A stretch of DNA of 38,571 nt from a virus: IMG/VR virus record IMGVR_UViG_3300027793_000152, positions 1 through 38,571 of that record; one strand, given 5' to 3'. A program made the position numbers and the translations under genes. Within the stretch, counting starts at the first letter, position 1. Every line of letters begins with the position of its first letter. Positions 22,018-29,057 of the stretch are shown here, in pieces. A model generated the notes under the pieces. The model was not told the origin of the DNA and ran no database searches. It saw nothing but the letters and a program-made list of their open reading frames with translations.

Positions 22018-22860
22018 ATGCTACTAAAAGTTGGGTCTAGAGGAGAAGACGTAAAAAAACTCCAATCAAAGTTAGGTTTAGGTTCTGATGGTATTTTTGG
22101 TAAAGGAACCGAGGAAGCAATTAAATCTTTTCAATTAAAAAATGGGTTAACACCTGATGGAATAGTTGGTGAACAGACTTGGCAAAAAATCATGGGTCAG
22201 GCGGTTCTAATTACCGAACCAGCAAAGGTTACTCAGGTATCACAACCTGTAGTATCAAGTGGAACCCTCAAATTAGAAAATTTAAAAGGTCACATTCCTG
22301 ATAATGTTATTTCTCAAATTCCTGATACCGCTTCAAAGTTTGGTATTGATACTCCTTTAAAATTGGCACACTTTTTGGCACAATGTGGACATGAAAGTGG
22401 TGGATTCAAAGTGGTTAACGAGAATCTAAATTATTCTGCTAGTGGTTTGAAAGGAATCTTCGGAAAATATTTTAAAGAAGCTGGTTTAGCTGAATCATAT
22501 CAAAGAAATCCACAAAAGATTGCAAGTAGAGTTTACGGTGGTAGAATGGGTAATGGTCCTGAATCTACAGGTGAAGGATTTAAATTCAGAGGTAGAGGTT
22601 ATATTCAATTAACAGGTAAAGACAACTATACCGCATTTGGTAAGGCAATTAATGAGGATGTGGTTTCAAACCCTGATTTGGTAGCAACAAAATATCCTTT
22701 ATTATCCGCAGCTTGGTTTTTCAGTAAAAACTGTTTGAAAAGATGTGTGGATGCGTCTGATGCAACAGTTACATCTGTAACAAAATGTGTTAACGGAGGT
22801 ACTATCGGTCTTCCTGATAGATTAAAGCATTTTAAAGAATATTATAAATTATTATCTTAG
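22018..22860 (+). CDS. Endolysin: peptidoglycan-binding plus GH19 chitinase/lysozyme domain
   Basis: 280 residues. Residues 4-60 are a PG_binding_1 domain (VGSRGEDVKKLQSKLG, GIFGKGTEEAIKSFQ, DGIVGEQTW). Residues 88-278 are a GH19 domain. The general acid is E126 in AQCGHESGGF. The STGEGFKFRGRGYIQLTG stretch (183-200) with E186 is typical of phage GH19 lysozymes, as is the KYPLLSAAWFF segment. It degrades peptidoglycan at lysis. There is no signal peptide, so a holin is needed. The membrane proteins at 17887 and 27882 are candidates. Confidence 0.95.
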   Translation: MLLKVGSRGEDVKKLQSKLGLGSDGIFGKGTEEAIKSFQLKNGLTPDGIVGEQTWQKIMGQAVLITEPAKVTQVSQPVVSSGTLKLENLKGHIPDNVISQIPDTASKFGIDTPLKLAHFLAQCGHESGGFKVVNENLNYSASGLKGIFGKYFKEAGLAESYQRNPQKIASRVYGGRMGNGPESTGEGFKFRGRGYIQLTGKDNYTAFGKAINEDVVSNPDLVATKYPLLSAAWFFSKNCLKRCVDASDATVTSVTKCVNGGTIGLPDRLKHFKEYYKLLS

Positions 22861-22863
22861 TTT

Positions 22864-22894
22864 TTGGTTATTTTACCTTTGTTTGGTATCTTTG
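22864..22894 (+). promoter_or_regulatory. Host-type promoter
   Basis: TTG at 22864-22866, exactly 20 nt, TATCTTTG at 22887-22894, 15 nt before the ATG at 22910. Confidence 0.7.
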
Positions 22895-22909
22895 ACCAAA
22901 ATTATAACT

Positions 22910-23134
22910 ATGGAACTCGAAGTGAAAGAAACAACGGTAAATACAGAACTCAATTGGGTTATCAAAATTGTTAACTCGGTAAAAACCAAAGACCAACTCG
23001 ATGTGGCTCTCAAATGTTTTTTACTTTGGGACCTCAAGCATAGTTGTGAACCTAGGTGTAAAGAAAAATCTCAATTAAAAGGGGTTTTTTGGTCGATATA
23101 TAAAAACAAAGAAGCTAACTTTTTTTGTCCTTAG
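22910..23134 (+). CDS. Small Cys-containing protein, unknown
   Basis: 74 residues with ATG at 22910, placed behind a host-type promoter. The earlier in-frame start would run through that promoter. Residues 30-60 contain CFLLWDLKHSCEPRCKEKS with Cys 36, 46 and 50, and the last residues are FFCP. Four Cys and one His may form a metal site. Early-type expression and a small size suggest a host-takeover factor, but this is inference. Confidence 0.6.
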   Translation: MELEVKETTVNTELNWVIKIVNSVKTKDQLDVALKCFLLWDLKHSCEPRCKEKSQLKGVFWSIYKNKEANFFCP

Positions 23135-23169
23135 ACGTATCAAATAAAGATTTTTTTTATTTTTTTGAT

Positions 23170-23177
23170 ATATTTAT
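23170..23177 (+). promoter_or_regulatory. Late-type box without a coding gene
   Basis: ATATTTAT in an intergenic stretch, pointing at a terminator hairpin 45 nt downstream instead of an ATG. Confidence 0.45.
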
Positions 23178-23182
23178 CTCTA

Positions 23183-23258
23183 CATCACTCTTCAGAGTGT
23201 TCTCATATATCCCTTTTCCAAAAGACCCGTCAAATTAATTTGTCGGGTCTTATTTTTT
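23183..23258 (+). ncRNA. Candidate late small RNA, about 75 nt
   Basis: Between the late-type box at 23170 and a strong terminator there is no reading frame, but two hairpins. CACTC-TTCA-GAGTG lies at 23186-23199, and the terminator palindrome at 23222-23251. The order promoter, hairpin, terminator is that of a small RNA gene. The start is estimated from the box and is approximate. Confidence 0.45.
23222..23258 (+). terminator. Strong palindromic Rho-independent terminator
   Basis: AAGACCCG / CGGGTCTT arms enclose CAAATT/AATTTG, with single T mismatches between the two stem blocks, followed by ATTTTTTT. Confidence 0.85.
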
Positions 23259-23269
23259 TATTACATTTG
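23239..23269 (+). promoter_or_regulatory. Host-type promoter
   Basis: TTTG at 23239-23242 (TTG with a 19-nt spacer), TACATTTG at 23262-23269, 4 nt before the ATG at 23274. Predicts a leaderless mRNA for the operon 23274-25799. Confidence 0.6.
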
Positions 23270-23273
23270 CATT

Positions 23274-23396
23274 ATGGAATCTCTATTATTATATCAACAA
23301 ATTGAAAACGCCATCATAAAATGGTCAAATGATGGTACGAAGACAGCAGGTTCTCTAACAAGAGAAATTATGGAAATTATAAAAAATTCAAGATGA
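23274..23396 (+). CDS. Very small protein (40 aa)
   Basis: Read directly from the sequence: MESLLLYQQIENAIIKWSND, a turn, then a second helix ending EIMEIIKNSR, TGA at 23394-23396. Its TGA overlaps the ATG of the next gene (ATGA) and it starts 4 nt behind a host-type promoter. That arrangement supports it as a true gene. The function is unknown. Confidence 0.55.
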   Translation: MESLLLYQQIENAIIKWSNDGTKTAGSLTREIMEIIKNSR

Positions 23397-23995
23397 AAGT
23401 AACATTTGCAGATAGTTTTTGGAAATCACTCAAAAGGTTGGCAAGACACCAAACTTGGTGGTACAAAACTTACGAAGTTTTTCGTTATAAAATACCTATG
23501 TTCTTGGAAAACCTTTGGTATTTCAGAAAAGAACTTTGGAGATTTAGGTCATGGGACTATACTTTCAATTTAAGTCTTCTTGCACGTTCATTGGAAAAAA
23601 GTGCTAACACACTTGAATTTCATGGTAACGAGGTAGAAGTATCAAGGATGAAGAAAGTTGCTAAAATGAAAAGAGTTATTGAAATTATAAGAAATTTGGA
23701 TGAATCAAATTATATTTCATTAGCGGAAAAGGAATTGGGTGAGTTGAAAAATAGTGGTGGTTGGTTCGACGACATAGAAGATACTCCTGAAGAAAAAGAA
23801 CATAACAGAAAGGTTTTCGATTTATCAACTGAGCTCGAAAAGAAGGAATGGGATGAATTATGGTCAATTCTCAAAGGACAAGACCATCAAGAATTCATAA
23901 AAATTTACGATAAACTATCCGACGAAGAAAAATGGGAGCATTCTCATTGGGAAAATTGGTTTGATGGTTCAGGTATAAAAAATTGGTGGGATTAA
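23393..23995 (+). CDS. Hypothetical Trp-rich phage protein
   Basis: 200 residues. The first 75 residues are basic and rich in Trp, Tyr and Phe (SFWKSLKRLARHQTWWYKTY, ENLWYFRKELWRFRSWDYT). The second half is acidic and includes WDELWSILKGQDHQEF and EKWEHSHWENWFDG. The pattern WRFRxWDY...LxxSLxxxxxxLE resembles uncharacterised proteins of large phages. The basic aromatic N-terminus may bind membrane or nucleic acid. No function is known. Confidence 0.65.
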   Translation: MKVTFADSFWKSLKRLARHQTWWYKTYEVFRYKIPMFLENLWYFRKELWRFRSWDYTFNLSLLARSLEKSANTLEFHGNEVEVSRMKKVAKMKRVIEIIRNLDESNYISLAEKELGELKNSGGWFDDIEDTPEEKEHNRKVFDLSTELEKKEWDELWSILKGQDHQEFIKIYDKLSDEEKWEHSHWENWFDGSGIKNWWD

Positions 23996-24009
23996 AAAAT
24001 TTAAAAAAT

Positions 24010-24168
24010 ATGTGGATAGTTTTTTTAGTAATGTTCATAGTTGTCGCAATTATATCCTACCTTTGGGTTCAAGGAATTGATAACATGCACAAAAATCACC
24101 CTGACTATAAAGGAGATGATTTTCTAAATTGGGATAAAGATGAAGACGATAAAAATAACATTCATTAG
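24010..24168 (+). CDS. Small single-pass membrane protein (52 aa)
   Basis: ATG at 24010. The longer frame to 23983 overlaps the previous gene and adds no motif. The sequence begins with a membrane helix (WIVFLVMFIVVAIISYLWV) and continues with an acidic, Lys-rich tail ending DKDEDDKNNIH. N-in/C-out or reverse topology is not determined. The C-terminus overlaps the start of the next gene by 29 nt. It could act as an early membrane protein. Confidence 0.6.
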   Translation: MWIVFLVMFIVVAIISYLWVQGIDNMHKNHPDYKGDDFLNWDKDEDDKNNIH

Positions 24169-24823
24169 TGATACTCATAACAAACACGAGTATTTGACCT
24201 CCAAGGCCTATAATAACATTTTAGGTAGTGGTGATGTTCTTGTACACGCGGGTGATATCAGTATGATGGGTAAAACAGGGGAAATCAAAAGTTTCTTGGA
24301 TTGGTTTTCTAATGTTGACTACACTCACAAAATCTTCATTGCTGGTAACCACGATTGGGGTTTTGAGTTGGTGAGTGATATTGCCCCTGAATATAAAGAA
24401 AAAGGAGTTCATTACCTTTTCGATAATGGTATCGAAATCGATGGTGTAAAGTTTTACGGTAGTCCTTGGCAACCTGAATTTTTCAATTGGGCATTCAATC
24501 TACCAAGAGGAGAAAAACTCGCAGAGAAGTGGGCAATGATTCCTGGTAACACTGATATTTTGATAACTCATGGACCAGCACATGGAATGTTGGATTGGGT
24601 TCCAAATGGTCAAAGAGTAGGTTGTGAGGATTTGTTTCAAAGAATTATGGATATCCAACCCAAAATACACGTATGTGGTCACATACACTGTGCTTACGGT
24701 CAGAAAAGTTTTAATGGGGTAGAATTCATCAACGCATCAGTCTTAGGTGAGAGATACACACATGAAAACAAACCTATAACCATTTTATTTGATACCGAAA
24801 CAAAACAAATTGATTACCCATGA
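24140..24823 (+). CDS. Calcineurin-type metallophosphoesterase
   Basis: 227 residues. All five family motifs are present: SDTHN (D11, H13), HAGDIS (D39), AGNHDW (N70, H71), ITHGP (about 134-138) and CGHIHCAYG (about 176-184). These bind two metals and hydrolyse phosphoesters. Length and motif spacing fit the UDP-sugar or cyclic nucleotide-type metallophosphoesterases often named MPPED. Substrate is not predictable. It overlaps the following gene by 4 nt. In the same operon lies a receiver domain (cREC) of the cyclic-phosphate processing type, which hints at RNA or cyclic nucleotide handling. Confidence 0.93.
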   Translation: MKTIKITFISDTHNKHEYLTSKAYNNILGSGDVLVHAGDISMMGKTGEIKSFLDWFSNVDYTHKIFIAGNHDWGFELVSDIAPEYKEKGVHYLFDNGIEIDGVKFYGSPWQPEFFNWAFNLPRGEKLAEKWAMIPGNTDILITHGPAHGMLDWVPNGQRVGCEDLFQRIMDIQPKIHVCGHIHCAYGQKSFNGVEFINASVLGERYTHENKPITILFDTETKQIDYP

Positions 24824-25302
24824 AAAATGAATCTGTAATTTCAGAACTCAAAAAGTTGAATCCTGATGATTACGTAAAAGTCAGCATTGACCTTTATAGA
24901 AAGTCGCTACTCGAAATTTGTTACCACAATGGTTCCAAATTCGATAAACAGTTTTCTTGTGATTCCGAAACTACTTGGAGAGGAGCTAACTTAGTTTGTG
25001 AACAATTTAACGTCTCCGAACTAATCGAACTTTTAGAATCCAAAGACTTAACTGAAATGCAAGACCTTGACTTCCCTGATTTGTCTATAGAGACCTCTAC
25101 GGACGGCGATGTTGACGTAACTAATGTTGAGTGGGACGAACCCTTGACTGAAGAAGAAGAGTCAGAATTCAGTCCTATTGACCTTTATTGGGATTCTGAA
25201 ATTACAGATTCTGAATTAAATTTTGGTACGGGTAGTATTCATACCATGATTATAGAACATAACGATTCAATAATTGCAAAAATTACTGAAAATGAAGATT
25301 AA
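24820..25302 (+). CDS. Acidic hypothetical protein
   Basis: 160 residues, pI low. N-terminal helix (SVISELKKLNPDDYVKVSIDL), two Cys near 34 and 46, then an acidic linker (TEEEESEFSPIDLYW) and C-terminal strands. Coupled to the metallophosphoesterase by ATGA overlap and to the next gene by an 11-nt overlap. No family is recognised. Confidence 0.6.
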   Translation: MKNESVISELKKLNPDDYVKVSIDLYRKSLLEICYHNGSKFDKQFSCDSETTWRGANLVCEQFNVSELIELLESKDLTEMQDLDFPDLSIETSTDGDVDVTNVEWDEPLTEEEESEFSPIDLYWDSEITDSELNFGTGSIHTMIIEHNDSIIAKITENED

Positions 25303-25543
25303 TGATGGACATTATTTAGAATTAATGGATAGATTACACGTACAAACATGTATGATTGAATCTCATTTGGTGGGTCATCCGATAACCAAAAGAATTAAGA
25401 AAGTAAAAAAATTAATAAATTCAGCACAGTGGGCTCTACTTGAAGCCTATCAAGTTGTTGGAGAAAAAGATTATGAAAGAGAACAAAAAAATAATCCAAT
25501 TGCCGAAGTTGTACTTGGACGACGTAAGAAATCCAAAGACTAA
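25292..25543 (+). CDS. Small helical basic protein
   Basis: 83 residues with ATG at 25292. The TTG upstream is less likely. Two helices, LELMDRLHVQTCMIESHLVG and VKKLINSAQWALLEAYQVVG, are followed by a Lys/Arg-rich tail. It overlaps both neighbours, the next gene by 71 nt in another frame. It is typical of densely packed phage operons. Unknown function. Confidence 0.55.
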   Translation: MKINDGHYLELMDRLHVQTCMIESHLVGHPITKRIKKVKKLINSAQWALLEAYQVVGEKDYEREQKNNPIAEVVLGRRKKSKD

Positions 25544-25799
25544 GGGTTGGACTATTGTAAGAAATTACGAGGAATTCGTTAAACACATTGAAGAAAATGG
25601 TCTTCCTGATGAAATATCATTTGACCATGATTTGGGTGAAGATATCAAAACGGGTTACGATTGTGCAAAATGGTTGTGTAACTACTGTTGGACAAATGGG
25701 ATTCCAATTCCGACTTATAATGTTCACTCAGCTAACCCTGTTGGTAGAGATAACATAATTGGAGTACTCAAATCCTTCGAGCAAAAACTGAATGATTAA
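25473..25799 (+). CDS. cREC-like receiver domain (cyclic-phosphate processing)
   Basis: 108 residues. YLDDVRNP at 14-21 (D16, D17) is the acidic pair of the receiver fold. SFDHDLGE at 49-56 (D51, H52, D53) and YNVHSANP at 82-89 (H85) are the added His and Asp residues that define the cREC variant (Cyclic-phosphate processing receiver domain). This variant is predicted, not proven, to process cyclic phosphates. ATG at 25473 is preferred because the upstream TTG lies deep in the previous gene. It closes the operon before a terminator. A metallophosphoesterase four genes earlier could act on the same class of ends. Confidence 0.7.
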   Translation: MKENKKIIQLPKLYLDDVRNPKTKGWTIVRNYEEFVKHIEENGLPDEISFDHDLGEDIKTGYDCAKWLCNYCWTNGIPIPTYNVHSANPVGRDNIIGVLKSFEQKLND

Positions 25800-25800
25800 A

Positions 25801-25828
25801 AAAGGTGAGTTAATTCTCACCTTTTTTT
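25801..25828 (+). terminator. Rho-independent terminator
   Basis: AAAGGTGAG / CTCACCTTT stem with loop TTAATT, then a T run. The late-type box of the next gene starts within 1 nt of its end. Confidence 0.9.
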
Positions 25829-25836
25829 GTATTTAT
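25829..25836 (+). promoter_or_regulatory. Late-type promoter box (GTATTTAT)
   Basis: GTATTTAT ending 4 nt before the ATG at 25841 and flanked upstream by a terminator. It therefore cannot serve as part of a long leader. Confidence 0.75.
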
Positions 25837-25840
25837 AAAC

Positions 25841-26458
25841 ATGAGCGTGCTATCTAATCAACCATTAAAAGTTTTACTTGTATTATCAAAACAACTCATT
25901 GAAGATGAATTCGAATATAGAAATCCTTGGGACTATGAACATGATAATATGAAAAAATTAAATACTAGCGGGGCTTGGATTGGAGAAAAATTCGATGAAG
26001 ACGACATGGAATTTATTGCCGCATTCATTTTGGAAAATCTCAAGATAATACTTAGTTCAATACACAATGAACTAACAAGCTCAGAAGCAATAGAAGCACT
26101 TTCAATTCCAAAAAAGAAAAAATATACTGCTTACTACGAAATTTGGGGCTCAGCGACTTTGACCGAAAAATATAAAACCACTTGGAAATCTTATTATAAG
26201 GATTGGGTGAAAGATTCGCTAAGATACAGTTACAACGAGGGTAATTTTGACTACTATGAAGGACATTATTTAGAGCATGAATCAGACAACTTTGAGCCAG
26301 ACAATTTTGATATAACTTACGTAAATGAACTAAACGAAAACAAAGTACCAATTTTAGATAAATTAGTTGTGGAAAACACTAAGGATTTGTTGGACAACTT
26401 AGATAGAGATACTCTATTGAAACTCAGGAATTTGATTAATCAGAAACTTTCTTCTTAG
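25841..26458 (+). CDS. Hypothetical protein with late promoter
   Basis: 205 residues. The N-terminal helix contains PLKVLLVLSKQLIEDEFEY. The middle has a segment KKYTAYYEIWGSATLTEKYKT, and the C-terminus is helical, ending DRDTLLKLRNLINQKLSS. Acidic overall. A late-type box lies only 4 nt upstream. Convergent with the gene at 26436, overlapping it by 23 nt. No family is recognised. Confidence 0.65.
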   Translation: MSVLSNQPLKVLLVLSKQLIEDEFEYRNPWDYEHDNMKKLNTSGAWIGEKFDEDDMEFIAAFILENLKIILSSIHNELTSSEAIEALSIPKKKKYTAYYEIWGSATLTEKYKTTWKSYYKDWVKDSLRYSYNEGNFDYYEGHYLEHESDNFEPDNFDITYVNELNENKVPILDKLVVENTKDLLDNLDRDTLLKLRNLINQKLSS

Positions 26459-26654
26459 CCTCTTTTGCAAGTTCCCCTAAGGTTTTTTTCTTGGAACCAG
26501 GATGAACGTAACCCCTTTTATATTTATATTCTACCTCGACAGGACCGTTTGTCGTAATTTTGGAGTTATATTTCCAAATCGAGATACACTCGTCGTCTTC
26601 AAATACGTATTCGTATTTTGTGGGTTTGGGCTCAGGTTTTTTCTCGAAAGGCAT
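26436..26654 (-). CDS. Small basic protein, early-type promoter
   Basis: 72 residues: a Lys/Pro-rich start (MPFEKKPEPKPTKYEYVFED), a short beta hairpin (ISIWKYNSKITTNGPVEVEY), and a basic C-terminal tail (GSKKKTLGELAKEAKKK). It has a perfect host-type promoter, with the box 4 nt from its ATG. Small, basic and early-type: a possible nucleic-acid-binding or host-takeover protein, unproven. Confidence 0.6.
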   Translation of the reverse strand: MPFEKKPEPKPTKYEYVFEDDECISIWKYNSKITTNGPVEVEYKYKRGYVHPGSKKKTLGELAKEAKKKVSD

Positions 26655-26658
26655 AGTA

Positions 26659-26689
26659 CAAAATTACTCAGTTTCACAATTCAAACCAA
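26659..26689 (-). promoter_or_regulatory. Host-type promoter
   Basis: On the minus strand TTG (26687-26689), exactly 20 nt, TAATTTTG (26659-26666), 4 nt before the ATG at 26654. Confidence 0.7.
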
Positions 26690-27824
26690 GAAAATCTTCA
26701 TCAAAAGATTTTGGTAAACCTTTCCCTGTATCGTAGACCCAATTTCCACAGTCTCTTTTTTTCTCTGCGGGATAGACTAAGATGCCACCGATATCATAAG
26801 ATAATAATTTTGAGTATTTGGCTTGTGAACTCTTTATTTGGATTGGTACCCATTTGTCTTCAAATTTGACCATCAAATCACATTGGAATGTGATATCAAC
26901 AAGGTTTCCATATGAAGAAAAAATTCTAATATTTTCTCTTGGAATACCGTTATACAACAAATCACTAATGAAGTCCCTTTCAGCGGATTCACCTTTTTCT
27001 GTAGTCTTTTTAATTCTTTCCAACATTCTTCTATAATCGTAATCGGATTCTGAATCATCCGCACTTATTAGTAAAGAGAGAACATCTCTGTCGGCTAAGC
27101 TCAATTCAGGGACTTTTAGTTTTATCAAATCCCTTTGCTGTGGGCCATAACCAGATAAATCAACTATAGTTTCAATAGGTTTTTCTTTGAAGTAGTTTTT
27201 TACTTTTTCTGTAACTGTTCGCCCTTCTAACTCCCCTTCTACGTCGCTCTTTGCAATTAACTTTATCCAATTTGTATAGTTGGTATTAATTCTATTGAGT
27301 ATTGACCAGTCGTCTTTTTCTATAAATCCAAAAAAATCTCTAGCACCTAATTGTCTAATCAACTTATTACATTCATTCGTGATTGTAGATTTGTACTCTC
27401 TATCTGGAAAATCAAATTTTTTTCCTGTGTCTTCAATGTTATTTTTGAAGAACACTAAGTCTCTAACGTTTTGCAGAATCCAACTCCTTTCAGGTTGACC
27501 AACTTTGATGTTTTTGTTGTTGTTTAGCATGATTCTTTTGCTACTCCTGATTAGGTCGTTGTATGTTTTTGTACCTAAATCCTTAATCAAATCATGAATT
27601 TTTTGGTTGGTTCTTATAGAATCCAAAATTGATGTTGCGTAGTATTCCTTTTTAAATTGTGATACCGCCTTATTATATTCCGCCTTTGTAATTTTTCCGA
27701 AAACTCTTAGTTTACGACCAATGTCCTGCAAGGTTATATCAGGTCCCTGATAATTCCTTAGCATTTCATATGTGTCGTATTTTTCCTCTTGCTCCTGTAA
27801 AAATTTTCGAATAGAACTTTTCAT
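26664..27824 (-). CDS. PD-(D/E)xK nuclease-fold protein with packaging-type leader
   Basis: 386 residues. Leader MKSSIRKFLQEQEEKYD with L9-Q10-E11 before Q12, a good T4-type prohead-protease site. The central part (about 20-270) is helical and basic. The C-terminal part (about 275-360) has a nuclease fold: a helix with Glu (GESAERDFISDLL), then D310 in NLVDITFQCD, D316, and the QIK strand at 329-331 (WVPIQIKSSQAKY) as the (D/E)xK variant. Such folds occur in restriction and Holliday-junction enzymes. Q instead of E/D at the first position is known from some families. It follows a late-type box at 5 nt. It could degrade or process host DNA after injection; inference. Confidence 0.6.
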   Translation of the reverse strand: MKSSIRKFLQEQEEKYDTYEMLRNYQGPDITLQDIGRKLRVFGKITKAEYNKAVSQFKKEYYATSILDSIRTNQKIHDLIKDLGTKTYNDLIRSSKRIMLNNNKNIKVGQPERSWILQNVRDLVFFKNNIEDTGKKFDFPDREYKSTITNECNKLIRQLGARDFFGFIEKDDWSILNRINTNYTNWIKLIAKSDVEGELEGRTVTEKVKNYFKEKPIETIVDLSGYGPQQRDLIKLKVPELSLADRDVLSLLISADDSESDYDYRRMLERIKKTTEKGESAERDFISDLLYNGIPRENIRIFSSYGNLVDITFQCDLMVKFEDKWVPIQIKSSQAKYSKLLSYDIGGILVYPAEKKRDCGNWVYDTGKGLPKSFDEDFLGLNCETE

Positions 27825-27829
27825 CAGTA

Positions 27830-27837
27830 ATAAATAC
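27830..27837 (-). promoter_or_regulatory. Late-type promoter box (GTATTTAT)
   Basis: GTATTTAT ending 5 nt before the ATG at 27824. Confidence 0.65.
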
Positions 27838-27840
27838 CAA

Positions 27841-27874
27841 AATAAAATAAAAATCCCCTCTTTTGGAGGGGATT
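27841..27874 (-). terminator. Terminator of the holin-like gene
   Basis: AATCCCCTC / GAGGGGATT stem, 5-nt loop, with a T-rich run on the minus strand (27841-27851), downstream of the gene that ends at 27882. Confidence 0.8.
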
Positions 27875-27881
27875 AGTTAGT

Positions 27882-28133
27882 TTACTCTTCAGTAACGTCA
27901 GACTTTCCTTTGTTAATCCATTTGTCGATTGACCCGATTCCAAAAGAACCAAGAACCAACCATAGGAATGCATTAAAGATGAATTCGTTAATTACAAGGT
28001 CTTTTCCTAAAGAACCTGTAACGATGTCCGCAATTGCGAACCCAGTCATCATAACAAATGCTAAAAATCCAACGACACTTTTTTCATTGATTGCGTTGTT
28101 GTCGTTAAACAACTGTGAGAAAAATTTTTTCAT
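27882..28133 (-). CDS. Holin-like two-helix membrane protein
   Basis: 83 residues with ATG at 28133. The codon at 28169 lies upstream in the late-type box and is rejected. MKKFFSQLFNDNN is followed by two membrane helices (about 20-40, VGFLAFVMMTGFAIADIVTG; about 51-70, FIFNAFLWLVLGSFGIGSID) and a charged tail. Size and layout fit small phage holins. A phage fragment of this size usually carries only one holin; the other candidate is at 17887. Late promoter 23 nt upstream. Confidence 0.7.
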   Translation of the reverse strand: MKKFFSQLFNDNNAINEKSVVGFLAFVMMTGFAIADIVTGSLGKDLVINEFIFNAFLWLVLGSFGIGSIDKWINKGKSDVTEE

Positions 28134-28156
28134 AGTATTTGGTAATTTACTTACCA

Positions 28157-28164
28157 ATAAATAT
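28157..28164 (-). promoter_or_regulatory. Late-type promoter box (ATATTTAT)
   Basis: ATATTTAT, 23 nt before the ATG at 28133. Confidence 0.6.
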
Positions 28165-28188
28165 TTCAAAAATTTTAAGAATTACATT

Positions 28189-29001
28189 TTAATTAACCAC
28201 CAAGCTTACGTAAACTGGGAATCCAATGTTATACGGAGTTGATGCGGATTGTATAAGTATTGCAGTTCCTGAAGGAATATTCGTAGGTGGAGCACCTATA
28301 CCAGCACCAAAGACAAATCCATTATCTGTTGGTGACGATTCCCAATATTTGAAAGAATTTGTATCACCTGAATATATTGCGGTATTTCCTGTTTGATTGA
28401 ATGTTATTGTTACACTTTGTCCTGTGAATCCAGAATAATAGCTTGTCCTATCAATTCCATCATTATCAAAAGAATTGAAATAGAATCCTCTTCCTCCTGT
28501 TGCCAAAACATTTATATCTGTACTACCTGATGATACCCCTCCAGTATTATTCATAATCGAATTACCCGCTGATGGGAAGGTATATGGTGTTGCAACTAAA
28601 TTGAATGAGTATCCTGTAAGAGACACAACATATGAATTCCAAAATCCATTATTTGTTAACCATACACTTGCATCAGTTGCCGATGAAAATGTTTGTGGTG
28701 TAGAATATTTTCTTGAAATATATTCGGATAATTGAATGAATGAATTATCATCTCCAGGAACTTTACTTCTCCAAAATTGTACAAATCCTGTACCTGATGC
28801 AGGTAATGGCTGAGTTCCTCCTGATTGAGGATATCCAATTACGTAACCCAAATCTTCATTTGGACCATTTTTCCATATAAGTCCACCATATCCTTCTGAT
28901 ACAGGTAATTCATTTGTTCCAATTGCTAAATCACCGACTTGTGTTGTTGCTGAAACGGTGGAACCCGTGTTATATGCGAAAGGTCTAAAAGTTGCCATCA
29001 T
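28189..29001 (-). CDS. Virion/fibre-like protein, paralogue of the next gene
   Basis: 270 residues from M at 29001 (or 28998). The first 75 residues, MATFRPFAYNTGSTVSATTQ through SGTGFVQFWRS, are nearly identical in pattern to the protein at 29058 (MATTRPFAYNTGSTISATTQ and on). The C-terminal part differs and is beta-rich with many Ser, Thr, Asn and Gly. This pattern, a constant N-terminal attachment module plus variable C-termini, is typical of phage fibres and decoration proteins. A late-type box lies 32 nt upstream. The C-terminal domain is not recognised. Confidence 0.75.
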   Translation of the reverse strand: MMATFRPFAYNTGSTVSATTQVGDLAIGTNELPVSEGYGGLIWKNGPNEDLGYVIGYPQSGGTQPLPASGTGFVQFWRSKVPGDDNSFIQLSEYISRKYSTPQTFSSATDASVWLTNNGFWNSYVVSLTGYSFNLVATPYTFPSAGNSIMNNTGGVSSGSTDINVLATGGRGFYFNSFDNDGIDRTSYYSGFTGQSVTITFNQTGNTAIYSGDTNSFKYWESSPTDNGFVFGAGIGAPPTNIPSGTAILIQSASTPYNIGFPVYVSLVVN

Positions 29002-29033
29002 TGTATGTTCTTGGTAATTTTGATTTACTCTCA

Positions 29034-29041
29034 ATAAATAC
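29034..29041 (-). promoter_or_regulatory. Late-type promoter box (GTATTTAT)
   Basis: GTATTTAT, 32 nt before the ATG at 29001. Confidence 0.55.
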
Positions 29042-29057
29042 CCTCAGTAAATTAAAA

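Noticed and set aside
22883-22909. Upstream start of the small Cys-containing protein
   Set aside because: It overlaps the -7 box of a perfect host-type promoter, so the transcript would begin after it.
28134-28169. Longer start of the holin-like gene at 28169
   Set aside because: This start lies within the late-type box and adds 12 residues that break the normal short N-terminus.
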